Shown: one piece after another, positions 27,349-36,063 of the stretch
How positions within the stretch are numbered: position 1 is the stretch's first letter
How the letters are laid out: each line of letters starts with the position of its first letter
Assembly: GCA_024331045.1 (NCBI GenBank)
Contig: JANDJC010000015.1
Span: forward strand, 1-56,272
Direction: 5' to 3'
DNA: 56,272 bases
Origin: Nitrospira sp.
GTDB lineage: Bacteria > Nitrospirota > Nitrospiria > Nitrospirales > Nitrospiraceae
The notes under the pieces: model-generated
What the model saw: only the letters and a program-made list of their open reading frames with translations
What the model was told of the DNA's origin: nothing
Databases searched by the model: none
Translations under genes and position numbers: made by a program

Positions 27349-27618
27349 TTAGGCGCGACTGTTAGCCAGCGCCTGAGATTTGGCGAGGATAAACTGGGTC
27401 AGGGCATTAATCGAATCGAGGTTGGCCGGAATGAGGTCTTCATCCTCCACCTTGATTTTAAAAGCCTCTTCCAAAAACGCGACGAGCTCCAAAACTCCTG
27501 TCGAATCGATGAGCCCTGACTCCAAAAACGAGGTATCACCCTCAACAACAACATCCGACCGCCCAAACAACAATCGATCCGTGACATACTGCCGCACTTG
27601 AGCCTCGATTGACGTCAT
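27349..27618 (-). CDS. Acyl carrier protein, XrtA-associated
   Basis: 89 residues. The phosphopantetheine attachment motif is SGLIDSTG with Ser39, followed by an acidic helix (VLELVAFLEEAF), as in stand-alone carrier proteins. Its start overlaps the amidotransferase stop as ATGA and its stop is 4 bp before the tandem ligase, so the three are surely co-translated. It most likely carries the acyl group made by the ligase for transfer or amidation. It requires a phosphopantetheinyl transferase encoded elsewhere. Confidence 0.93.
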   Translation of the reverse strand: MTSIEAQVRQYVTDRLLFGRSDVVVEGDTSFLESGLIDSTGVLELVAFLEEAFKIKVEDEDLIPANLDSINALTQFILAKSQALANSRA

Positions 27619-29558
27619 AGCGTGTGCTCCTTGGGAAAATGCTTGATGAATCGATCCACCACCAACTGCGTCGATAAAATCCCGACAAAGGCCATGTTGT
27701 CCTTCACCCCAATGGCCTGTCCCGCCCGCACTTTATCCACCAACTTCTCCACTCTTTCCGCATCAAACACACCAGCCTGCGTGATGGCACGGGGACTTAG
27801 CAGTTCCTCAGCATATTCGACCAGTGAGCGAGAGCCGTCTCCCCGGAGAAAGCTTTGACAGTCAGGAGCTCGATAAGGCTGCTTATGCCGCTTGCGAATA
27901 GTTTCCGGAATCAATGAGGCTGCTGCTTGTTTGAGTAGATGCTTTTCATTTAAAGCTTTCATCTTAAACCGTGCCGGCAACCGGGCCGCAAACTCGACAA
28001 CGCGATAATCAAGAAACGGGAAGCGCCCCTCCACCGAATGGGCCATGGCCACTCGATCTCCTTGCGAAGATAAGATATACCCCGGCAAGAGAAGGGCGGT
28101 TTCTAGGTATTGCGATTGGGCAAATGGATCCCATTGGGCATACCCGCGAGGCAACCGCTTTTCTAATTGCTGGATGGTTTCGCTGTTCCCAATCTGCTCT
28201 TTCACTTCTCGCGAAAAGAACAGTTTGAGTTTGGACGTCATCTCCCAGCGAGGCAAATGGGAGAAAAATGGGTTGTCGAGATCCTCTTTGCACACATGAA
28301 AAAAGGCTCGCAAATAGGCCTCCGGCTGCGATTGAAGATTTTTCATGTAGGGATACAATCTGCGAAGCAGGAGCGGGCGAAACTTTGATTGAGGATTGGT
28401 GGCCCAAAACCGACGAATCTTAGCTTCCTTGAAAATATCGTATCCACCCAGAATCTCGTCAGACCCTTCCCCCGTCAATACCACTTTGTATCCTTGTTCC
28501 CGCACCAGTTTAGACAAAAGAAACAACGGGGCTGGGGCGGTCCGAATCACCGGCGTTTCCGTATGCCAAATGACATCGGGGAACACCTCTCCAATATCCG
28601 TTGGCCGGCACAAGACAGCTTGATGATCGGTGCCAAGAAATTGGCGCGCCTCTTCTTGAAACGCACTCTCGTCGTATTCCTTATCATCAAAGGCTACCGA
28701 AAAGGTTTTCACGTGGGTGACACCCAGCTTCTTGATCAGAGCTGCAACAACCGTCGAATCCAGGCCTCCACTTAGATAGGCACCAACCGGCACATCCGAT
28801 CGTAATCGAAGACGTGTTGCATCAAGGAGCAACGCGAGCAGTTTCTCTCGAGCCTCATCTTCACTTTTGACCGTGGCATCGGTGTCATATTCCAACGCCC
28901 AATAGGGAGTAACCTCCATCTTCCCTTCTTGGAGGGTTAGACAATGGCCGGGAGGAAGCTCCGAGATCCCCGAAAACACGGTCGTGGGAGGAATCGTCAC
29001 CCAGCAGGTGAAGATTTGATCCAACGCATGGGGGTCAATCATCCGTGACAACGAAGGGATGGCCAACAAGGATTTCATCTCTGAAGCGAACGCAAATCCG
29101 CTCTTGGTCTTCGCGTAGAAAAGCGGACGAATGCCCAGCCGATCACGAGACAGAAATAACCGCTCTCTTCGCGGATCCCATATGGCGAAGGCCCACTGCC
29201 CATTGAGGTCTTGTACGCAGGCATCACCCTTCTCTTCATAGAGGTGAAGGATGACTTCCGTATCGGACTGAGTGCGAAATCGATGGCCTTTGTTGATCAG
29301 CTCGTTCCTCAATTCGACATAGTTAAAGATCTCGCCATTGAACGTAATCCATAAACTCCGATCTTCGTTGGTCATCGGCTGAGCCCCGCCTGCAAGATCA
29401 ATAATGCTGAGCCTGGCATGCCCTAACGCAACCGGTCCCTCCAGATGGAATCCAACGGCATCAGGCCCCCGATGATTGACCACGTTGATCATGCGGTGGA
29501 GCATGGCCCTGTCGCAGGGTTCTCCATTAAATGCAACGAAGCCAGCGATACCGCACAT
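27615..29558 (-). CDS. Asparagine synthase-like amidotransferase, XrtA-associated
   Basis: 647 residues. The mature N-terminal nucleophile is Cys2 (MCGIAGF), with NHRGPD (29-34), FNGEIFNY (73-80) and SDTEV typical of the class II glutaminase domain (about 1-200). The ATP-pyrophosphatase motif SGGLDST (263-269) begins the synthetase domain. It matches the asparagine synthase family attached to exosortase loci (TIGR03108, from memory). It makes ammonia from glutamine and amidates an adenylated carboxylate; acting on the neighbouring carrier-bound acid instead of aspartate is an attractive inference. There is no recognisable ribosome site before its ATG, but an ops-like element lies 62 nt upstream. 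Confidence 0.92.
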   Translation of the reverse strand: MCGIAGFVAFNGEPCDRAMLHRMINVVNHRGPDAVGFHLEGPVALGHARLSIIDLAGGAQPMTNEDRSLWITFNGEIFNYVELRNELINKGHRFRTQSDTEVILHLYEEKGDACVQDLNGQWAFAIWDPRRERLFLSRDRLGIRPLFYAKTKSGFAFASEMKSLLAIPSLSRMIDPHALDQIFTCWVTIPPTTVFSGISELPPGHCLTLQEGKMEVTPYWALEYDTDATVKSEDEAREKLLALLLDATRLRLRSDVPVGAYLSGGLDSTVVAALIKKLGVTHVKTFSVAFDDKEYDESAFQEEARQFLGTDHQAVLCRPTDIGEVFPDVIWHTETPVIRTAPAPLFLLSKLVREQGYKVVLTGEGSDEILGGYDIFKEAKIRRFWATNPQSKFRPLLLRRLYPYMKNLQSQPEAYLRAFFHVCKEDLDNPFFSHLPRWEMTSKLKLFFSREVKEQIGNSETIQQLEKRLPRGYAQWDPFAQSQYLETALLLPGYILSSQGDRVAMAHSVEGRFPFLDYRVVEFAARLPARFKMKALNEKHLLKQAAASLIPETIRKRHKQPYRAPDCQSFLRGDGSRSLVEYAEELLSPRAITQAGVFDAERVEKLVDKVRAGQAIGVKDNMAFVGILSTQLVVDRFIKHFPKEHTL

Positions 29559-29580
29559 ACGAGTGAAGGTTCTATCTGTT

Positions 29581-29597
29581 TGAGCCGGCTCGGCTCA
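29581..29597 (-). other. Leader hairpin between the ops-like element and the amidotransferase gene
   Basis: Arms TGAGCC and GGCTCA close a 5-nt loop; the transcribed strand also contains the perfect palindrome GAGCCGGCTC, so two folds compete. It begins about 23 nt after the ops-like sequence and ends about 22 nt before the ATG. No U-run follows, so it is not a standard terminator. It could hide or present the start region. Confidence 0.45.
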
Positions 29598-29620
29598 TCA
29601 GAGATGAGAAACCGATAAAT

Positions 29621-29631
29621 AGGCTACCGCC
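29621..29631 (-). promoter_or_regulatory. ops-like sequence (candidate RfaH-type antiterminator loading site)
   Basis: The minus strand reads GGCGGTAGCCT, matching 10 of 11 positions of the E. coli ops start GGCGGTAGCGT, including the whole GGCGGTAG core. It lies in the 294-bp gap between the RfaH/NusG-like gene (ending 29853) and the amidotransferase gene, in the transcribed direction. RfaH-controlled E. coli genes typically have ops in the leader and a poor ribosome site, and both hold here. The remainder of the gap, 29632-29852, contains no recognisable gene. Confidence 0.6.
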
Positions 29632-29852
29632 CTTCTGGTGCAATGACCAGTTGAGAACGTCGCGCACAACTCTTTTCACGCTCGGCATTTTTGAGGCAAA
29701 CGACGCCTTCAACAAGCCGATGCCCTAGGCCCCCGCCCGCCGTGAACGGTCCTTACTTTGCGCCCTTTGTTTTGCGCTTGCTCAAGTTTGCGTTCGCCGT
29801 ATACCTTGCTAGACCGCGTTCTGCTTTCGGGGTTGTTACTCACTAAACCGAC

Positions 29853-30359
29853 CTACGCATTGACAAGGGCGCACAAATCCAACTCCACACGCACTTGGCC
29901 AACCAGCATTCTCATCAAGAGCAGTGCCCGCTGTTGACCAGGAAGCTCCCGCTCAAATACTGCTTGCAGGCCTTGCAGCGGCCCTTCAGTAACTCGAACA
30001 AGATCTCCTCGAGCAAATGACGGTCGAGAAGGAATAACAATTCCTCCCTCCATTCTCTTGAAAATTTCATCCATGACGTCCTGGCCTATCACCACAGGCC
30101 CAGCTCCAAAAGAGACCACGTGGCGAACTCCCCTGGCATACGTGATCATTCGCAATCCCGCGAGCGTAGACCGTGCAAACAGATAACCAGGAAACAAGGG
30201 ACCAATGACGTGTTGCCATCTTCGTTTGATCATACGCCGTTCTTGAATACGAGGGCAGATCGCCTCAATGCCACCCCGTAGCAAGCTTGCTTCGGCTATG
30301 GCTTCCTGATGCGGTTTTGTACGCACCACATACCACTTTGCCTCTGTCTGCTCAGGCAT
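29853..30359 (-). CDS. NusG-family antitermination protein (RfaH-like)
   Basis: 168 residues from the ATG at 30359, with GGGGA six nt upstream; earlier ATGs at 30365 and 30425 are in frame. KWYVVRTKPHQE opens the NGN domain (about 7-100), which binds the RNA polymerase clamp; GPLFPGYLFA is its usual final strand. The KOW domain contains GDLVRVTEGPLQGLQAVFE (about 118-136). Its length matches RfaH (162 residues) and differs from housekeeping NusG in being placed within a polysaccharide operon. It would suppress pausing and Rho termination across the long downstream operon. It overlaps the deacetylase stop by 8 bp. Confidence 0.88.
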   Translation of the reverse strand: MPEQTEAKWYVVRTKPHQEAIAEASLLRGGIEAICPRIQERRMIKRRWQHVIGPLFPGYLFARSTLAGLRMITYARGVRHVVSFGAGPVVIGQDVMDEIFKRMEGGIVIPSRPSFARGDLVRVTEGPLQGLQAVFERELPGQQRALLLMRMLVGQVRVELDLCALVNA

Positions 30360-31290
30360 GGCCATTCCCCGTTGCTCTATATCGGCTTGCGCGATCCTGA
30401 ACATTAACGTTTGACCGGTTGGCAAAACCGGCCCTCTTCAGGCAAACTTGCCCTACCGTGTCCAGTGTGTTCCGAATCGTCGTAAAGGGGAAATCCGCCA
30501 AGAGCCGTTTCAGCCGCGCCTCCGTTTTATCCAGATTTAAATAATGGCGAACGGTCGATAACCACGAACCATCCATTCTGGGCTGCTCGGGATCCAGTTC
30601 CCACGGATGAAGGTACATGACCAAAGGATCCCCTTTCGCTTCTGCAATGGTCAGCAACCGTCGTAAGATCGGATAAGGAAACAGCCGAAAGTACCCCCCT
30701 CCCGCAATCGGGATACGTAGGGGTCCTATCTTCAAAGTAGAGGGTGGGACTTCCCATAAGGGACCGCTTGCCGTTTCGATGCAATGATAGTACGGCAGAG
30801 CCCCCGGCATACCATACCGATCATGGCGGATGGGAAAGATACTCGAGTCATAGTGGTACCCTTCTTCAACCAGAATCGGAAGCGCCCACCGAGTCTGAGC
30901 AACAATCGTGAAGGATGGAGCCCGATAGCCATGAACAGGAACACCGGCAATATCCTCGAGCAACTGTTTACTTTTCCGCACATCGTCACGGAATTGATCG
31001 GGATGTTGGTTCGTGATTAATTCATGGCCGTACCCATGAGAAGCCAATTCATGTCCCTGATCAACAATGGTCCGCACCAATCCCCGATGCCGCTTGGCAA
31101 CCCAACCGAGTACAAAAAAGGTGGCGCGGACACCCCGTCTCGAGAGCAGGTCCAATATCTTCTCTGTATTTCGCTCTACTCGACTTTCATAGGTTTCCCA
31201 CTTGCTCCGCCGCTCATCGGACCAAAACGCAGAGACCTGGAAGTGCTCCTCGACATCGAACGACAACGCGTGGACTCTTCCTCTCTTCAT
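30352..31290 (-). CDS. DUF3473-type polysaccharide deacetylase, XrtA-associated
   Basis: 312 residues. The CE4-type motif is SFDVEEHFQ (10-18), the metal-binding histidines lie in SHGYGH (about 84-89), and RAPSF (about 121-125) is motif 3. The C-terminal YLHPWELD segment marks the DUF3473 extension found in deacetylases of exosortase loci (TIGR03006, from memory). It would remove acetyl groups from the glycan; no signal peptide is visible. It lies 32 bp after the sugar transferase gene and overlaps the RfaH-like gene. Confidence 0.92.
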   Translation of the reverse strand: MKRGRVHALSFDVEEHFQVSAFWSDERRSKWETYESRVERNTEKILDLLSRRGVRATFFVLGWVAKRHRGLVRTIVDQGHELASHGYGHELITNQHPDQFRDDVRKSKQLLEDIAGVPVHGYRAPSFTIVAQTRWALPILVEEGYHYDSSIFPIRHDRYGMPGALPYYHCIETASGPLWEVPPSTLKIGPLRIPIAGGGYFRLFPYPILRRLLTIAEAKGDPLVMYLHPWELDPEQPRMDGSWLSTVRHYLNLDKTEARLKRLLADFPFTTIRNTLDTVGQVCLKRAGFANRSNVNVQDRASRYRATGNGHA

Positions 31291-31322
31291 GCACGGTCTC
31301 CTTGGCCTGCTGAAGCCGCTTC

Positions 31323-32375
31323 CTAGCGGGCTCCCTCGCCCAGTAACACAACACGGATAGTTTCAATCATGATCCGAAAGTCCAGTGCCAACGTCATATT
31401 TTTCACGTAGTATAAGTCATATTGCAGTTTGATATGGGCATCTTCTGCACTGGCACCATATTGGTACTGTGTTTGCGCCCATCCTGTGAGACCAGGACGA
31501 ACGGTATGACGGATGTCGTAATAGGGAATGATCGTTCGAAGTTCATTCACAAACACCGGACGCTCAGGGCGTGGTCCGACAAGGCTCATCTCCCCGCGTA
31601 TAATGTTGTACAACTGTGGGATTTCATCCAGACGATATTTCCGCAATATACGGCCCACCCGGGAGACCCGCGCATCGTTCTTCTCGGCCCACCGAGGGCC
31701 TTGCCGCTCAGCCTCCTGATACATCGAGCGAAACTTCCACATCATAAACGGCTGCCCGCCCAATCCAACCCGCATCTGACGATAGAAGATGGGACCGGGC
31801 GAATCCAGTTTGATCAGAATGGCAATCACACACAACAGCGGCGCAAGGACCAGCAAACCCATGCTAGACACAAGCAGGTCCACGGTCCGTTTAAGAATCT
31901 TGGTTGGAAGCCTACGCTTGAATCCAGTCGAAAAAATCAGTGCGCTGGGTCGGAGCTGATCGATGGAGAGTCTTCCCGCCACCTGTTCAAACAACTGATG
32001 GCCATCGATCACCTCTATACCTTTAGCTTTGAGATCAAGCAGCGCGTCAACCGGTAACCCCGCCCGCCGATCTTCCATGCATACAACAATCGTATTGAGC
32101 GAGAAGCGTTCGACAATGTCATGGAGGTGGTCGCAACTACCCAGCATTTGCAAGTTTTGCATTGAATGTGGATTGGTCTGGCGGACAGGAGTTTGATCGA
32201 TCAGTCCTACGACGTACAGGTTCGTCCATCTCCGCTCCCCCAGGACCCGACATAATTCCATGGCAAGTTGGCCGCCACCGAGAATAGCGACTCGCCGCTT
32301 AAAAAGCATCAGCGCGGAGAGATCGCCCCGTTCTTTATCAGTCTTCACAAGAAGAGAAGAGATGGTCTTTTCCAT
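31323..32375 (-). CDS. Priming sugar transferase, TIGR03013-like but without N-terminal membrane region
   Basis: 350 residues from the ATG at 32375, chosen because it lies after the upstream stop and has TAGG nearby; readings to 32408 or 32435 overlap the kinase gene. A CoA-binding-like Rossmann domain (VAILGGGQLAMEL, about 29-41) is followed by one membrane hairpin (about 170-195) and the polyprenyl-phosphate sugar-1-phosphate transferase core: DSPGPIFYRQMRVG, WKFRSM, DEIPQLYNIIRGEMSLVGPRPE. It transfers the first sugar-phosphate to undecaprenyl phosphate. The usual family protein has four N-terminal helices before the Rossmann domain; here they are absent. Confidence 0.9.
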   Translation of the reverse strand: MEKTISSLLVKTDKERGDLSALMLFKRRVAILGGGQLAMELCRVLGERRWTNLYVVGLIDQTPVRQTNPHSMQNLQMLGSCDHLHDIVERFSLNTIVVCMEDRRAGLPVDALLDLKAKGIEVIDGHQLFEQVAGRLSIDQLRPSALIFSTGFKRRLPTKILKRTVDLLVSSMGLLVLAPLLCVIAILIKLDSPGPIFYRQMRVGLGGQPFMMWKFRSMYQEAERQGPRWAEKNDARVSRVGRILRKYRLDEIPQLYNIIRGEMSLVGPRPERPVFVNELRTIIPYYDIRHTVRPGLTGWAQTQYQYGASAEDAHIKLQYDLYYVKNMTLALDFRIMIETIRVVLLGEGAR

Positions 32376-32391
32376 GCGACCTATCACTTTT

Positions 32392-34710
32392 TTACTTTCT
32401 TGCGGCATAACGAGGAAGAGCTCGCTCTCCCTCATGATGATAGTAGTGATAATAGGGCATGCTCGTCGATTCGACTCCCGCTAGAATGAGCCCCACTTTG
32501 TTTTGTGGTCGAAGCGCTTTGAGCGCTTTTTCAACGACGTCTCGCCCCGTCTTGCCAGCCATGATCACAAAGACCAAGACATCCGCCAATCTTGACAGAA
32601 AATGAAGGTCCGCAAGCGGAAATACCGGTGGAGTATCCAGAAAAATTTGATCGAATTGGGGTTTCAACTCATTGAGCAGTCGTTCGAGGTCGCGGATCTT
32701 TGACAATTCGAAAACTCGATGGCTCTCGGTTCCAGCCGGCAATACCCAGAGAGGCACTCCCTCTATCTGATGAATGCAGCTTGCAATGGCGCAGTTTCCG
32801 CTCCAATAATCGCTCAAGCCTGGAGCAAAGGGTTTTCCTAGATAGCGACTCACTGACGGACGCTTAAAATCGCAATCGATGATGAGGGTGCGCTTATCGA
32901 GGGCTTGGGCAAAGGTATACCCAAGGTTGACGGTGGTTGTACTCTTCCCCTCTCCAAGAATGGAGCTGGTGACAAGGGCGACTGGGTGTTCCTCCTCACG
33001 GGACATCAAGGCTAGCCTCGTCGCCGCCACTCGATATTGTTCAGCAATCATGGAATCCGGCCACCATTTGGCTACCACGTTCCATGATATGGTCGGGAGG
33101 ATCAGATCCGCTCCCGCCTGTGGTCCCACTTTGCCATCATCACGCCTGCCCTTGAGGTATCCAAGAAGTCGTGATCGTTTGACTTCTCCTCCTGACAGGG
33201 GCGGCTCCCCAAGTGCTTTGACACCGGTGCCGACCAAGGTCTTAAACGAGGGGATGCCTGCCAGGATGGGAATACCCAATGCCCCCTCCACTTGTTCAAC
33301 CCGCCTGAACGCCGGACGCAAGAGCTCTAGGATAAACGCGGTGCCGCCTCCCAGCCCACAACCCACGACTAATCCTCCCAGCAAAATCATATATTTTTTG
33401 GGTGATTCAGGAGCCAGTGGAAGGTTGGCCGGGTCCAAGACACGGAACTGTTCTCCTTTTTGCCGTTTCTCCAGATTCTCCGCCAGCCTTGCGTTAAGCC
33501 GTTTGTCGAGCAACGCTTGATAGTTCTTCTGCATGTTGTCATAGTCGCGAACCAAGATGCTGAGCTCCTGCTCTCGCATCGGCGTCCGTTCAACTCGACC
33601 TTCATAGTCCTTGACTTGCTCGAGCAAACGGCGCAGCCGATCTTGCCGAGCCTCCAACTCTTTCACAGCTTCGTCCCGCTGACGCATCAAATCGAGTACG
33701 ATCGGATCGATTAACTTGGGAGATCCTTGCTGAACTTCCTCTTTCGCCACCCCATATTTCAGAGCCAACTGTGCTTTGACTGCGTCAATTTCTTTGCGTA
33801 GGAGAATCACGTCTGGATAATTGTCATGATACTCGGTAGAAAGAGTGGTTAAGTTCCTCTCAAGCTCCGCGAGACGAACAAGTAGGGGATCACCACCATG
33901 ACTTGGTTGCCCCGGAGTGGAGGAAGCTGCCTGTGTCACTCCTTGAGCAGCCGCTGCGGTTGCCTCTTTGATTCGTTGATCCAAGACCTCTATTTTATTT
34001 TTGGCCGCTTGGACATTGTCTCGGGCGGCGATCACTTCCGTTTGCAATCGATCGAGAGTTCGAAGATTGGCCTCCATCTGTTGAGGCAACTCTCCCATGT
34101 ATTTGGCTCGAAACGCACTGATAGCCTGTTCTTGCTCCTCTAACTTGGCTTCCGCTAGCTTCAATTCTTGGTCAAGAAATTCGGACGCCCCCTCCAGTAC
34201 CTGTTCCTTCAACTTGAGATCTTGTTCGATGAATTGGGCTGCCAACGCTTCGGTCACTTTCATGGCGATGACTGGGTCTGTATAGTCGAAGGACAGTGTG
34301 AAGCCCTCTGTTGTATCCTGTCCCTTTAAGTGACCAAGCCGCAGTTTGGTGACCTGGGTCCGCTCCCTCATCCTCTGAACCACGCTTTCCCGTTCAAGGA
34401 TCGACATTTGAGGTGTGATCAAGCCAAACTGTTCGCCAATCTTCGCTAAGAGTGTTCGGCTCATCACAATTTGCTGGACCGCGTAGAGCCGCGAGTCCAC
34501 CTTGCCTTCAACACCGGTTTTGACATAGTTTTCAGGAATCTTTTGGCCTTCCAGAAGGATGGTTGTGGTTGAACGATACGTCTTAGGCAACACCTCGTAT
34601 AAAGCAGCGGACGCTGCGAGACAGCCCACAATCGCTCCCAGAATGAGCCACTTTCGCCGTCGAGCAATATCCAGATAGTCTGCGATGGTTAGGTCGCTTG
34701 GGGTGTTCAT
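32392..34710 (-). CDS. Wzc-like chain-length determinant fused to BY-kinase
   Basis: 772 residues from the ATG at 34710, with GGGAG five nt upstream. A Wzz domain starts near residue 10, with one membrane helix at about 22-40; a long coiled-coil periplasmic region (about 165-420) leads to the PPESPKK-like PLAPESPKKY motif and a second helix (about 440-462). The cytoplasmic kinase has Walker A SSILGEGKST (about 582-591), Walker A' LIIDCDFKRP, DTPPVFPLAD, and a C-terminal Tyr cluster YYHYYHH plus a last Tyr. Autophosphorylation cycles would control chain length and export through the Wza proteins. Many XrtA loci encode the two halves separately. Confidence 0.93.
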   Translation of the reverse strand: MNTPSDLTIADYLDIARRRKWLILGAIVGCLAASAALYEVLPKTYRSTTTILLEGQKIPENYVKTGVEGKVDSRLYAVQQIVMSRTLLAKIGEQFGLITPQMSILERESVVQRMRERTQVTKLRLGHLKGQDTTEGFTLSFDYTDPVIAMKVTEALAAQFIEQDLKLKEQVLEGASEFLDQELKLAEAKLEEQEQAISAFRAKYMGELPQQMEANLRTLDRLQTEVIAARDNVQAAKNKIEVLDQRIKEATAAAAQGVTQAASSTPGQPSHGGDPLLVRLAELERNLTTLSTEYHDNYPDVILLRKEIDAVKAQLALKYGVAKEEVQQGSPKLIDPIVLDLMRQRDEAVKELEARQDRLRRLLEQVKDYEGRVERTPMREQELSILVRDYDNMQKNYQALLDKRLNARLAENLEKRQKGEQFRVLDPANLPLAPESPKKYMILLGGLVVGCGLGGGTAFILELLRPAFRRVEQVEGALGIPILAGIPSFKTLVGTGVKALGEPPLSGGEVKRSRLLGYLKGRRDDGKVGPQAGADLILPTISWNVVAKWWPDSMIAEQYRVAATRLALMSREEEHPVALVTSSILGEGKSTTTVNLGYTFAQALDKRTLIIDCDFKRPSVSRYLGKPFAPGLSDYWSGNCAIASCIHQIEGVPLWVLPAGTESHRVFELSKIRDLERLLNELKPQFDQIFLDTPPVFPLADLHFLSRLADVLVFVIMAGKTGRDVVEKALKALRPQNKVGLILAGVESTSMPYYHYYHHEGERALPRYAARK

Positions 34711-34712
34711 GC

Positions 34713-36050
34713 CTACTCCCACTCGGCTGTGACCGTCAACATGCCGACTTGGCGGTCATATTTAAAGGTGGTCGCGCCTTGTTCTATCGTAAAGTCGCCA
34801 TGACTGCCCGTCAGAGCAACGGAAATACCTCGATACACCAAATAGCGAAGGGAGCCGTTGATATTGATCGACTCAAACCGCAAACGGGTTGTGCCAATTC
34901 CTGTTCCACTTCGCGTGTTCATAGCATAATTGGCTCCCAACGACACTTCCCACTTCTGAGACAGGCGATGAGACACCGCCCCACCGACCACATTGCTCGC
35001 AAGCAGGCCGGCTTCACCAAAAAAGCTTGGATAGAGTCCTCTACTAAATGACACGGTGGCCGATGTCTGCTGCCTTGTCCAGTGGAGAGCTGCGTTCACG
35101 GTCCACAGGATCCTATCCGGCACCTGGCTGGCAAATGAAAGGCCTGGAGCAATCTCAGCTCTCCACTCACGGCCCAACGTCCCGCTCCACGTGGCATTAA
35201 CCCCATGAACAGAAAAGGGTCGCCCGGCAAAGGCCCCTCCAACCAACTCATCACCGACACTTGTCCCGAACATCATTTGCCTAAAGGAATAGGCTGCTCC
35301 GATTGTATGGTTGGGGAGGACAAGATAGGTCAATCCACCCGTCGCACCGTGCGTGGTCATGTTAAACAGCGGAAGACGAGCCACGCCATCACCATAGTTA
35401 GTTTGCCCCAAAAATCTCATGGTTTGGAAAGAATACGAAGCATTGACTTGAGTGAGCGGGCTGACCACATACCCGGCTTGAACAGTGGTCGAATTGCTGA
35501 TCGCATTATTCCGGCGCGCCTGAATGCCCCGGATAAAGTCCGATTGCAGTGACCGAGCAGCGACGAACGAAGGTTGCTCGGGGTAATAAAGAACAGTTCC
35601 ATTCAGTCGAAGACTGAGACCCCGAATGACTTTTTCCGACATTTTGTCGAAAACCGTCGTGAAACTTCCCTGAGCTCCGACATAGTTCAAACCGGGATTA
35701 TTGACATAGACACTGGCAATGGCCTGAGCCGTCAACGTTCCGTCAATGTAGTCATTGGAATGAATCACACGGGCACCAGGAAACACATCGGTCACAAAGT
35801 CCCATTGTTGGCCACCAATACTTCGAAACGCAAAAATATTGCTGTCATACCGTTCAGACACCATTAAGGTTGGAATGACACGAAAGGGCCCCAGCTCTCG
35901 CAGGGCAGCCCCCAGGTCCCCCCCCACAGCCGGAGGAGACTCCGGGTGAGGCACTCCGCCCGGTCCATAGGGTACTTGGGCTTGTACAAGACAAGCACTC
36001 ATCGCAGTCACCACTTCCCCTGCAAGCAAGACCCAGAGCCCCAGCCGCAT
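34713..36050 (-). CDS. Outer-membrane beta-barrel protein of the XrtA locus
   Basis: About 445 residues from the ATG at 36050. A signal peptide (hydrophobic core near LGLWVLLAGEVV, cleavage after VQAQ or so) is followed by a Pro/Gly-rich stretch and then alternating short beta strands to the C-terminus, which ends in Trp-Glu, close to the aromatic end of barrels. Tyr/Phe/Ser-rich strands such as AGYVVSPLTQVNASYSF recur about every 15-20 residues. It recalls the family of hypothetical outer-membrane proteins in exosortase loci (TIGR03016, from memory), presumably the pore or stabiliser for polysaccharide exit. Only 2 bp separate it from the kinase gene start. Confidence 0.82.
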   Translation of the reverse strand: MRLGLWVLLAGEVVTAMSACLVQAQVPYGPGGVPHPESPPAVGGDLGAALRELGPFRVIPTLMVSERYDSNIFAFRSIGGQQWDFVTDVFPGARVIHSNDYIDGTLTAQAIASVYVNNPGLNYVGAQGSFTTVFDKMSEKVIRGLSLRLNGTVLYYPEQPSFVAARSLQSDFIRGIQARRNNAISNSTTVQAGYVVSPLTQVNASYSFQTMRFLGQTNYGDGVARLPLFNMTTHGATGGLTYLVLPNHTIGAAYSFRQMMFGTSVGDELVGGAFAGRPFSVHGVNATWSGTLGREWRAEIAPGLSFASQVPDRILWTVNAALHWTRQQTSATVSFSRGLYPSFFGEAGLLASNVVGGAVSHRLSQKWEVSLGANYAMNTRSGTGIGTTRLRFESININGSLRYLVYRGISVALTGSHGDFTIEQGATTFKYDRQVGMLTVTAEWE

Positions 36051-36063
36051 CAATCGGGAATGG

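Noticed and set aside
32879..33520. 213-codon plus-strand open frame
   Set aside because: Antisense to the kinase half of the Wzc-like gene; Ser/Arg-rich composition is that of a shadow.
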